Shown here piece by piece: positions 1-5,769 of a stretch of DNA of 5,808 nt (position 1 is its first letter; each line of letters begins with the position of its first letter). Below the pieces are notes generated by a model. That model did not search any database. It saw only the letters and a list, made by a program, of their open reading frames with translations, and had not been told where the DNA came from. Where the stretch lies: the NCBI GenBank assembly GCA_946055125.1, contig CAMGFF010000156.1:1-5808 (forward strand). The letters are read 5' to 3'. This DNA is from an uncultured Prevotellaceae bacterium (GTDB lineage Bacteria > Bacteroidota > Bacteroidia > Bacteroidales > Muribaculaceae). Position numbers and translations under genes: made by a program.

Positions 1-2
1 AA

Positions 3-53
3 TACCAGATACTCGATTATCTCGCCGCCCAGGGCTGCTCACCACAGCACTAA
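3..53 (+). CDS. Possible C-terminal end of an upstream gene (partial)
   Basis: Reading from base 3, the frame is open to a TAA at 51-53 and encodes 16 residues, YQILDYLAAQGCSPQH. The stretch has an ordinary protein-like composition, and a strong hairpin with a T-run follows the stop by 14 bases, which fits the end of a + strand transcription unit. Too little is present to name a family. The other two forward frames and one reverse frame are also open across part of this stretch, so the call rests mainly on the terminator that follows. Confidence 0.4.
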   Translation, partial: YQILDYLAAQGCSPQH

Positions 54-67
54 AGCACAAAAGAATC

Positions 68-105
68 ACCGAGGGTGTGCATTTGTGATACGCTCTCGGT
101 TTTTT
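68..105 (+). terminator. Strong intrinsic terminator-like hairpin before the TfoX-domain gene
   Basis: The 12-base arm at 68-79 (ACCGAGGGTGTG) pairs with 89-100 (TACGCTCTCGGT) across a 9-base loop, using nine Watson-Crick pairs and three G-T wobbles. A run of T follows directly (100-105). This is the classic shape of a Rho-independent terminator on the + strand. It sits between the stop at 53 and the ATG at 128, so it could end the upstream unit or act as an attenuator for the next gene. Confidence 0.75.
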
Positions 106-127
106 CTCAAAAAAAACGACGTACACT

Positions 128-457
128 ATGGCTTGCAGTGAAGAATATATCGAATTTGTGTGTAACCGGCTGGCCTCAACCGGCGTGGTGAGGGCAAAGA
201 AGATGTTTGGCGACTGGCTAATCTACATCGACGAAAAGCCGGTGGTGCTTGCATGCGACAATCAGTGCTATGTGAAAATGCTGCCCAATATAGCCCCACT
301 CATGGAGGGTGCACCCACAGCCCCGCCTTACCCCGGCGCCAAGCCCCACTATGTGCTCGATGTGGAGCACCGCAGCGAGGCCGTGAAAGTGGTGCAGGCT
401 CTCCTGCCGTTAATTCCCTATCCACGACCGCGCCGCAAGAGAGCATCGGCCAAATAA
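128..457 (+). CDS. Stand-alone TfoX/Sxy N-terminal domain protein
   Basis: This 109-residue protein consists almost wholly of a TfoX N-terminal domain. Recognisable parts are the N-terminal helix with VCNRLASTG (11-19), the family signature KKMFGDW (24-30), a strand with VVLACDNQCYVKM (39-51), and the YPGAKPHYVLDV segment (68-79). It ends in a basic tail, PRPRRKRASAK (99-109). In Gammaproteobacteria, TfoX/Sxy proteins activate competence genes with CRP, but those also carry a C-terminal domain that is missing here. Short single-domain forms are common in Bacteroidota and have no settled function, so a competence role should not be assumed. The basic tail could contact nucleic acid (inference). 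The ATG at 128 gives the full domain and follows an A-rich leader without a Shine-Dalgarno motif. No clear promoter lies between the hairpin at 68-105 and the start. Confidence 0.88.
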   Translation: MACSEEYIEFVCNRLASTGVVRAKKMFGDWLIYIDEKPVVLACDNQCYVKMLPNIAPLMEGAPTAPPYPGAKPHYVLDVEHRSEAVKVVQALLPLIPYPRPRRKRASAK

Positions 458-465
458 TGTGGGGC

Positions 466-501
466 AAAAAGTGACTATCGCATGGCTGTGAGGGCTTTTT
501 T
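466..501 (+). terminator. Probable terminator after the TfoX-domain gene
   Basis: Nine bases after the TAA at 455-457, AAAAAG (466-471) can pair with CTTTTT (495-500). Within that lies a second stem, TCGCA (478-482) with TGTGA (487-491), around a TGGC loop. A six-base T-run (496-501) closes the structure. The stem is interrupted by mismatches and an asymmetric bulge, so it is weaker than the other two hairpins, but its place just after a stop codon favours termination. Confidence 0.5.
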
Positions 502-508
502 GGAATAT

Positions 509-549
509 GTAACATTTTTTTGTTGCTGTTACCACAAAAAAACTGTAAC
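509..549. repeat. Three GTAAC half-sites at 18-base spacing over a promoter, with overlapping T/A-tract dyad
   Basis: GTAACA (509-514) and its exact inverse TGTTAC (527-532) flank a 12-base centre, and GTAAC occurs again at 545-549. The left ends lie at 509, 527 and 545, exactly 18 bases apart. Interleaved with these, TTTTTTTGT (515-523) is the exact reverse complement of ACAAAAAAA (534-542). The sites overlap both proposed promoter elements, so they could form an operator. The motifs are short and the region is A/T-rich, so chance is a real alternative. Confidence 0.35.
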
Positions 550-553
550 TTCG
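523..553 (+). promoter_or_regulatory. Bacteroidota-type promoter for the + strand TPR gene
   Basis: TTG at 523-525 is followed after 20 bases by TAACTTCG at 546-553, one base off the TAnnTTTG -7 element of the Bacteroidota primary sigma factor. An overlapping TTTG (519-522) could serve as the -33 element, with a longer 23-base spacer. Transcription would begin near 560, leaving a leader of about 65-77 bases before the ATG at 625 or 637. Confidence 0.65.
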
Positions 554-624
554 CAGTGCAGAATCATGTGTGATACACCTTTCTTGCACTCAATAAGGTA
601 AAAAATAGACAGTTCTCTTGGAAA

Positions 625-1875
625 ATGCGTTTAATTATGAAGAATCACAATCTATTGGCAGGCCTCGGCTTGCTGCTATTCGTTTCGCTTGCTTCTGAGC
701 CGGCGCTCGCTCAGCGCCGTTTGCTCGATGAAGTGAAACAAGACCTTAATGCACTCACACTTGGCGTTGACAACTACCAGAATGCACTCAACAAGCTGAA
801 GCCGGCCCTCAGCAATGATGAAACAAAGAACGAAGCCGAGGCTTGGTTCTTAGCCGGAAAGATTGCCTTTGCAAAATACGACAAATACCGCTCGCTACAG
901 ACTATCGGCACTAAGCCCGACGAAAAAGCAATGGGCTCGATAATACTTGAGGGCTACGACTACATGACGACCGCATTAAAGCTCGACTCCGTACCCGAAA
1001 AGGACAAGAAGGGCAAAGTGAAAATCAACAAGAGCACCGGCTTGCCCAGGATGAAAACTAAATACTCAAAGGACATCCACAAAATCGTGCTCTCACACTA
1101 CAACGACTACAAACTCGTGGGCCGCATCTTCTACTCGAGCATTCCCGACTTTCCTAAAGCCTACAAGGCTTGGAACATCTACACCTCAATGCCCGACATG
1201 CCATGCTTTGCCACAGCATTGCGCCAGCAAGTGACCGACAGTGTGATTGGTGAATACCGCTTCTACCAGGGCATCGTGGCCAAGATGGACGAGAAATATG
1301 GCGACGCACTCAATTCGTTCTTCAAGGCCATCGACAAGGGCTACACAAAGAAAGACGTGTTTGACTATGCCATAAGCTGCGCCGAGCATGAGCATAACGA
1401 CAGCGTGCTTGTGGACGTGGTGAGCCAGGCCTACCGCTACTACGGCAAGACCGACTCGCAATACATTCGCATTCTCTTCAACTATGCGATGAACAACAAA
1501 AAGTATGACATTGCCATAAGCATTCTCGACCAGGCTATTGCCGACTATCCCGACAATGCCGAATACTACGACCTGAAGGGCGTGCTGCTTGAGCACCAGA
1601 GCGGAAGCATCGACAGCTCCTTTGAGTATTTCAAGAAAGCGGTGGAGCTTGCCCCCGATTTCATCAAGGCCAACTTTGACCTGGGCCGATACTACTACAA
1701 CGTGGCCCTAAGGGAAACCGACACGCCCAAGCTCAGGGAGAAACTGGCTATCGCCCTCCCTTATCTTGAAAAAGTGTACGCAGCCGAGCCTGGCAACCGC
1801 GCCGCCAAGGATGCCCTGCGCATTATCTACTACAACTTCAACGACGCCGCTAAGATGGAAGCTCTCGGCGAGTAG
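625..1875 (+). CDS. Exported tetratricopeptide-repeat protein (paralogue of the 3008-1983 gene)
   Basis: The protein has 416 residues from the ATG at 625. Met5 (base 637) gives a more typical secretion start, MKNHNLLAGL, so the true start may be 637. A hydrophobic core (about 11-23) leads to ALA-Q, with cleavage expected after residue 29; there is no lipobox. The rest is helical with degenerate TPR-like pairs. The clearest are at about 210-238 (FYQGIVAKMDEKYGDALNSF then KAIDKGY), 280-310 (YAMNNKKYDIAISILDQAIADYP) and 313-345 (LKGVLLEH, then FEYFKKAVELAPD). A last TPR-like helix pair at about 371-390 holds ALPYLEKVYAAEPG. A lysine-rich segment (126-151) ends in KTKYSKDI, which the minus-strand neighbour shares exactly. 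TPR proteins are protein-binding scaffolds; this one probably works in the periplasm or at the outer membrane, and its partner cannot be inferred. It appears to be transcribed alone from the promoter at 523-553 and to end at the shared hairpin at 1924-1962. Confidence 0.9.
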   Translation: MRLIMKNHNLLAGLGLLLFVSLASEPALAQRRLLDEVKQDLNALTLGVDNYQNALNKLKPALSNDETKNEAEAWFLAGKIAFAKYDKYRSLQTIGTKPDEKAMGSIILEGYDYMTTALKLDSVPEKDKKGKVKINKSTGLPRMKTKYSKDIHKIVLSHYNDYKLVGRIFYSSIPDFPKAYKAWNIYTSMPDMPCFATALRQQVTDSVIGEYRFYQGIVAKMDEKYGDALNSFFKAIDKGYTKKDVFDYAISCAEHEHNDSVLVDVVSQAYRYYGKTDSQYIRILFNYAMNNKKYDIAISILDQAIADYPDNAEYYDLKGVLLEHQSGSIDSSFEYFKKAVELAPDFIKANFDLGRYYYNVALRETDTPKLREKLAIALPYLEKVYAAEPGNRAAKDALRIIYYNFNDAAKMEALGE

Positions 1876-1923
1876 CCACATGGTGGTTGCCAATGGGCGT
1901 GAGGCGACTGTGATTGAATGTAA

Positions 1924-1962
1924 AAAATGGGGAAGTCCGGAGTGTCCGGGCTTCCCCATTTT
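1924..1962. terminator. Shared bidirectional terminator between convergent TPR genes
   Basis: Bases 1924-1941 pair with 1945-1962 over 18 positions with only a GTG loop (1942-1944). Seventeen pairs are Watson-Crick and one is a T-G wobble. The outer arms are AAAATGGGGAAG and CTTCCCCATTTT, and the inner arms CCGGA and TCCGG. A-tracts on the left (1922-1927) give a six-U run on minus-strand transcripts. The + strand has TTTT at 1959-1962 and then GGTTTTG. The hairpin lies 48 bases after the + strand stop and 20 bases after the minus-strand stop, so it can end both units. The minus-strand direction has the better U-run. Confidence 0.88.
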
Positions 1963-1982
1963 GGTTTTGTTGCTGTTTGGGA

Positions 1983-3008
1983 TTACTTGCTCAGGCGGTC
2001 CTCAACCCAGCGGAGGAGGCGCTTGGCCTCGGCGTTCTGGTCGTCGAGTTCAACAGCCTTCTTGAGGTAGGGCAGTGCTTGCTCGCAGAAGGGGTTGATG
2101 AGCTTGGCAAGCTCAGCGTCGTTGAGGTTCTTGTTCTCCTCAGCGTTCATAATGTTCACGGCCTTGTTGTTGTAATATCGGCCAACGTGATACTGAGCCT
2201 GTGCGAGTGTGGGATCGATTTCGGTGGCCTTCTTGTAGAGGGCTATAGCGTTCTCAATGTTATCGGTCTCGGTTTCAAGCACAATACCCTTGAACATCAC
2301 GAAGAGAGCCTCCTGGGGGAAGTCGGCGATGGCCTTGTCGAGGAAGTTGCGGCAGGCGGCATAGTCCTTAGCTTCGATAAACGCGCTCACAATCATCTGC
2401 GACTCATAGCGTAGCATTTCCTTTGCCTCGTTTGCGTCATAGCCTTTCTTGATAGCCTTTGCAAAGGCATTGAAAGCTTTCTCATTCTCCTTCACCTGAT
2501 AGTACATCACGCCGGTGTAGTAGGAGAAAAGAGCCAATGTGCTGTCGGCAACCACCGGCTTCTTGTCGCCAAGATATGCGGCTTCGGGGAGCGATGTGTA
2601 GATTTCCCAAGCCTTGGCGGCGTTGGCATAGTCACGGTTCTCGTTGTAGAGCGAGCCCACCATTGCAAAGTCATTGTGGTGACCGCTTATGAGACCCACA
2701 ATGTCCTTCGAGTATTTTGTCTTCACTTTCTGCTTGCCTGTCTTTTTGTCAATCTTAGGTGTGCCGTCTTTCTCGGTCTCAAAAATTGTGTCGAGCGGCA
2801 AGGCCTTAACAAGGTCCTCATAGCCCGAGAGGAGGCTCTCGCACATTGCGGCCGAGTCAACGGCCTGATGCATCTGCAGCTTCACTTGCTCGTTGTCGAA
2901 CTTTCCGAATTTGGCCTTTCCCGACTCTACGAGGGCTTTGGCTTCGTTCTGTGCAAAGCCGGCAAGGGCCAGCGAGGAGCACAACACTGATAAAAATAAT
3001 TTCTTCAT
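1983..3008 (-). CDS. Exported tetratricopeptide-repeat protein encoded directly downstream of gyrA
   Basis: The 341-residue product begins MKKLFLSVLCSSLALAGFAQ. This is a signal peptide with cleavage expected after AGFA (residue 19); the cysteine at position 10 does not sit in a lipobox. Helical TPR-like pairs follow at about 110-140 (NDFAMVGSLYNENRDYANAA, KAWEIYTSLP), 160-190 (YYTGVMYYQVKENEKAFNAF, KAIKKGY), 204-230 (AACRNFLDKAIADFP), 235-266 (FKGIVLETE, ALYKKATEIDP) and 271-325 (AQYHVGRYYNNKA, ALPYLKKAVELD). Residues 85-103 (KIDKKTG to KTKYSKDI) and AWEIYTSLP match the + strand protein closely, so the two are paralogues. A lower-similarity linker with ENKNLNDAEL (291-300) interrupts the C-terminal repeats. 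The gene starts 39 bases after the gyrA stop with no promoter visible between, so it is probably co-transcribed with gyrA. Function unknown; likely a periplasmic or outer-membrane scaffold. Confidence 0.92.
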   Translation of the reverse strand: MKKLFLSVLCSSLALAGFAQNEAKALVESGKAKFGKFDNEQVKLQMHQAVDSAAMCESLLSGYEDLVKALPLDTIFETEKDGTPKIDKKTGKQKVKTKYSKDIVGLISGHHNDFAMVGSLYNENRDYANAAKAWEIYTSLPEAAYLGDKKPVVADSTLALFSYYTGVMYYQVKENEKAFNAFAKAIKKGYDANEAKEMLRYESQMIVSAFIEAKDYAACRNFLDKAIADFPQEALFVMFKGIVLETETDNIENAIALYKKATEIDPTLAQAQYHVGRYYNNKAVNIMNAEENKNLNDAELAKLINPFCEQALPYLKKAVELDDQNAEAKRLLRWVEDRLSK

Positions 3009-3047
3009 AATCTTCGCGTAATAGTTTAAGTAATTTAGTATTTGTTT

Positions 3048-5663
3048 TTAGTTTTCATCGGCAGGAAGGTTGTCGTCGCTATCATCGACGTTTTCGGTGT
3101 TGTCGCCTTCGTCGTCGATTGCTTCTTCTTCAATCTCTTCGGGTTCTACCGGCTCGGTGTCGCAAAATTGAAGCTGCTGCTCGGTAGATATGGTCTCAAC
3201 AGGTGTTTCGGCCTCGGCTTCCTCATCGCGCATCACCTTGCACACCGATGCAATCTCATCGTTGCGCTTCTCGAGGTTGATGAGCTTCACGCCCTGCGTG
3301 GCTCGGCCCATCACGCGCATATCGGCCACATGTAGACGGATTGTGATGCCCGACTTGTTGATAATCACGAGATCGTGATCATCGGTCACATTCTTGATAG
3401 CCACAAGGTTGCCTGTCTTCTCGGTCACGTTGAGCGTCTTCACGCCCTTGCCGCCACGGTTGGTCACGCGGTATTCCTCAAGCTCCGAGCGCTTGCCATA
3501 TCCTTTCTCCGAAACCACAAGCACCGTTTCGGTGGTGTCCTTCTTCATGCAAATCATGCCCACCACCTCGTCGTTGTCGTCGTCGAGCGTCATGCCGCGC
3601 ACACCGGTGGCCGTGCGGCCCATTTCGCGCACTTTCTTCTCATCGAAGCGTATGGCGCGGCCATATTTGTTGGCGAGGATAATCTCGGAGTCGCCATCGG
3701 TGAGTCGCACTTGAATCACGCGGTCGTCCTCGCGAATGGTGATTGCGTTCACACCATTCACGCGCGGACGCGAGTAGGCCTCAAGGCAAGTCTTCTTCAC
3801 CACGCCCTTCTTGGTGCAGAACACCAGGTTGTGCGAGTTGCAGAAGTCGGGGTCGCTTAGGTTCTTCACCTTTATAAAAGCGTTGATCTTGTCGTCGGAG
3901 TCGATGTTGAGCATGTTCTGTATGGCGCGTCCCTTCGACACGCGAGTGCCTTCGGGTATTTCATACACCTTGAGCCAGTAGCAGCGTCCCTTCTGAGTGA
4001 AGAAGAGGATGTGGTTGTGCATGGTGGCGGGGTAGATGTATTCTATAAAGTCCTCGTCGCGTGTCTCGCTGCCCTTTATGCCCACTCCTCCACGGTTCTG
4101 AGCGCGGAACTCGGTTAGCGGCGTGCGCTTAATGTAGCCCATGTGTGAGATGGTGATAATCATCTGGTCGTCGGCATAGAAATCCTCGGCGTTGAAGTCC
4201 TCCGAGGCATAGACGATTTCGGTGCGGCGCTCGTCGCCATATTTGTCGCGTATCTCGATTAGCTCGTCCTCAATTACCTTGCGGCGCACGTTGTCGTCGG
4301 TGAGGATTTCATTGAGGTGCTTTATTGTTTCCTGAAGCTGCGCAAACTCGTCGCGGAGCTTGCCCTGCTCAAGGTTGGTGAGCTGGCGCAGGCGCATCTC
4401 CACGATGGCGTTGGCCTGCACGTCGTCGAGCCCGAAGCGCTCGCAGAGTCGCTGCTTGGCGATGATGGGCGTTTCACTGCTCTTTATGATGTGGATTACC
4501 TCGTCGATATTGTCCGACGCGATAATCAGGCCCTCCACGATGTGGGCGCGGGCCTCGGCCTTGCGAAGCTCAAACTTGGTGCGGCGAATCACCACGTCGT
4601 CGCGGTGCTCGAGGAAGTGCTGAATAATCTCCTTGAGGTTGAGCGTCTGCGGGCGGCCTTTCACGAGGGCCACATTGTTCACGCTGAACGACGACTGCAT
4701 CTGGGTCATCTTGAAGAGCTTGTTGAGCACCACATTGGCATTGGCGTCGCGCTTAATGTCGATTACGATGCGCATACCCTCGCGGTCGCTCTCGTCGTTG
4801 ATATTTGAGATGCCGTCGATTTTCTTTTCCTCCACGAGCTGTGCGATGCTCTCGATGAGGATGCGCTTGTTCACGTTATAGGGAATCTCCGACACGATGA
4901 TTTTCTCGCAGTTGTCGTCGGTCTCGATTTCGGCCTTAGCACGTACCACAATGCGGCCCTGTCCCGTCTCGAAAGCCTTGCGCACGCCGTCGTAGCCATA
5001 GATTATGCCGCCGGTGGGGAAGTCGGGGGCCTTTATGTATTCCATGAGTTCCGAGATTTCCATCTCCGGCTTCTCGAGCAGGGCAAGACAGGCGTTGATC
5101 GACTCGGTGAGGTTGTGTGGCGCCATGTTGGTGGCCATACCCACGGCGATACCCGACGCGCCGTTCACCAGCAGGTTGGGGAAGCGGGTGGGAAGCACCT
5201 CCGGCTCCACAAGGCGGGCATCGAAGTTGGGCACCATTGTCACTGCGTCCTCGTCGATGTCGCGCATCATTTCCTCGCCCATCTCCTTGAGGCGGGCCTC
5301 GGTGTAACGCATTGCGGCAGGGCTGTCGCCATCAATTGAGCCAAAGTTTCCCTGGCCGTAGACAAGCGGATAGCGAAGCGACCAGTCCTGTGCCATGCGC
5401 ACCATAGTGAGGTAAACCGACGAGTCGCCATGCGGGTGATACTTACCCATCACCTCTCCCACTATACGGGCCGACTTTAAGGTGGCCGACGTGGAGCCTA
5501 CGCCGAGTTTATTCATTCCAAACAACACCCTGCGGTGCACGGGCTTGAAGCCATCGCGCACATCAGGTAAAGCTCGAGACACTATCACCGACATCGAATA
5601 GTCGATGTAGGACGACTTCATCTCATTCTCAATGTTAATCTTTATTATACGATCTTCTGCCAT
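3048..5663 (-). CDS. gyrA: DNA gyrase subunit A
   Basis: GyrA pairs with GyrB in the A2B2 gyrase, which uses ATP to add negative supercoils by passing one duplex through a break in another. The 871-residue length is normal for this phylum. The winged-helix region holds the quinolone-determining segment HPHGDSSVY (76-84) and the catalytic pair Arg119-Tyr120 in AMRYTE; Tyr120 matches E. coli Tyr122. Ile172 in GASGIAVGMATN matches the DNA-bending isoleucine. A tower and coiled-coil gate (about 350-480) follows, then the DNA-wrapping beta-pinwheel (about 495-810). Blade 1 has QNRGGVG (522-528) where E. coli has the basic GyrA box, and a later blade has TNRGGKG (734-740). Residues 813-871 form an acidic tail with 26 Asp/Glu and no Lys/Arg. 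The pinwheel and this tail favour GyrA over ParC. Residue 85, aspartate 87 in E. coli, is leucine. The ATG at 5663 starts the standard N-terminus (YIDYSMSVIVSRALPDVRDG at 19-38) and has no Shine-Dalgarno motif. The frame is intact. Confidence 0.98.
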   Translation of the reverse strand: MAEDRIIKINIENEMKSSYIDYSMSVIVSRALPDVRDGFKPVHRRVLFGMNKLGVGSTSATLKSARIVGEVMGKYHPHGDSSVYLTMVRMAQDWSLRYPLVYGQGNFGSIDGDSPAAMRYTEARLKEMGEEMMRDIDEDAVTMVPNFDARLVEPEVLPTRFPNLLVNGASGIAVGMATNMAPHNLTESINACLALLEKPEMEISELMEYIKAPDFPTGGIIYGYDGVRKAFETGQGRIVVRAKAEIETDDNCEKIIVSEIPYNVNKRILIESIAQLVEEKKIDGISNINDESDREGMRIVIDIKRDANANVVLNKLFKMTQMQSSFSVNNVALVKGRPQTLNLKEIIQHFLEHRDDVVIRRTKFELRKAEARAHIVEGLIIASDNIDEVIHIIKSSETPIIAKQRLCERFGLDDVQANAIVEMRLRQLTNLEQGKLRDEFAQLQETIKHLNEILTDDNVRRKVIEDELIEIRDKYGDERRTEIVYASEDFNAEDFYADDQMIITISHMGYIKRTPLTEFRAQNRGGVGIKGSETRDEDFIEYIYPATMHNHILFFTQKGRCYWLKVYEIPEGTRVSKGRAIQNMLNIDSDDKINAFIKVKNLSDPDFCNSHNLVFCTKKGVVKKTCLEAYSRPRVNGVNAITIREDDRVIQVRLTDGDSEIILANKYGRAIRFDEKKVREMGRTATGVRGMTLDDDNDEVVGMICMKKDTTETVLVVSEKGYGKRSELEEYRVTNRGGKGVKTLNVTEKTGNLVAIKNVTDDHDLVIINKSGITIRLHVADMRVMGRATQGVKLINLEKRNDEIASVCKVMRDEEAEAETPVETISTEQQLQFCDTEPVEPEEIEEEAIDDEGDNTENVDDSDDNLPADEN

Positions 5664-5694
5664 TATTTTATGTTAATTCCCGGGACAATGCACT

Positions 5695-5710
5695 TGCTCA
5701 CAATAGAGCA
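5695..5710 (-). other. Small hairpin in the gyrA leader
   Basis: TGCTC (5695-5699) pairs with GAGCA (5706-5710) across a six-base loop, within the predicted gyrA leader and about 30-45 bases before the start codon. Closer to the start lies a perfect eight-base palindrome, TCCCGGGA (5678-5685). Either could shape the leader RNA, but the stems are short and no known riboswitch pattern is visible. Confidence 0.25.
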
Positions 5711-5737
5711 CAATTCGCCTATCCCACTTTTATCATA

Positions 5738-5769
5738 CAAAATTAGTGAAAAACCGCCAAATACGCAAA
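5738..5769 (-). promoter_or_regulatory. Bacteroidota-type promoter for gyrA and the downstream TPR gene
   Basis: On the minus strand, TTTG (5769-5766) is followed after exactly 20 bases by TAATTTTG (5745-5738), a perfect match to the TAnnTTTG -7 element. Transcription would start near 5731, giving a leader of about 65-70 bases. This is the best promoter in the window and fits a constitutive housekeeping unit. In other bacteria gyrA promoters respond to DNA relaxation; nothing in the sequence itself shows that here. Bases 5770-5808 hold nothing I can identify. Confidence 0.8.

Noticed and set aside
1186..1596. Minus-strand frame of 136 codons inside the + strand TPR gene
   Set aside because: Antisense to a supported gene, with a His/Val-rich composition and no promoter or family signature.
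1914..2414. Open frame of 166 codons on the + strand across the terminator and the minus-strand TPR gene
   Set aside because: It runs through the terminator hairpin and is antisense to a gene with a signal peptide and TPR repeats. Its Leu/Val-rich product is typical of an antisense shadow.
2979..2981. Possible lipoprotein signal at Cys10 of the gyrA-linked TPR protein
   Set aside because: The residues before the cysteine are S-V-L, and a lipobox needs a small residue just before Cys. The AGFA-Q site fits an ordinary signal peptidase cut better.
3375..3860. Long open frame of 161 codons on the + strand inside gyrA
   Set aside because: It is antisense to a clear GyrA reading frame. Its His/Ala/Leu/Val-rich product matches no family I know, and such shadows follow from the codon bias of the real gene.
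4317..4808. Second long + strand frame (163 codons) inside gyrA
   Set aside because: Same reason: fully antisense to conserved GyrA sequence, with no promoter or protein features of its own.
5421..5423. Possible quinolone-resistance change at GyrA Ser81 (E. coli Ser83)
   Set aside because: The codon is TCG (serine), the usual sensitive-type residue, so no change is present here.
3048..5663. Possibility that the gyrase-like gene is parC (topoisomerase IV)
   Set aside because: The full set of C-terminal pinwheel repeats, the NRGG(V/K)G motifs, the acidic tail and the length all fit GyrA; ParC usually has a shorter, degenerate C-terminal domain.
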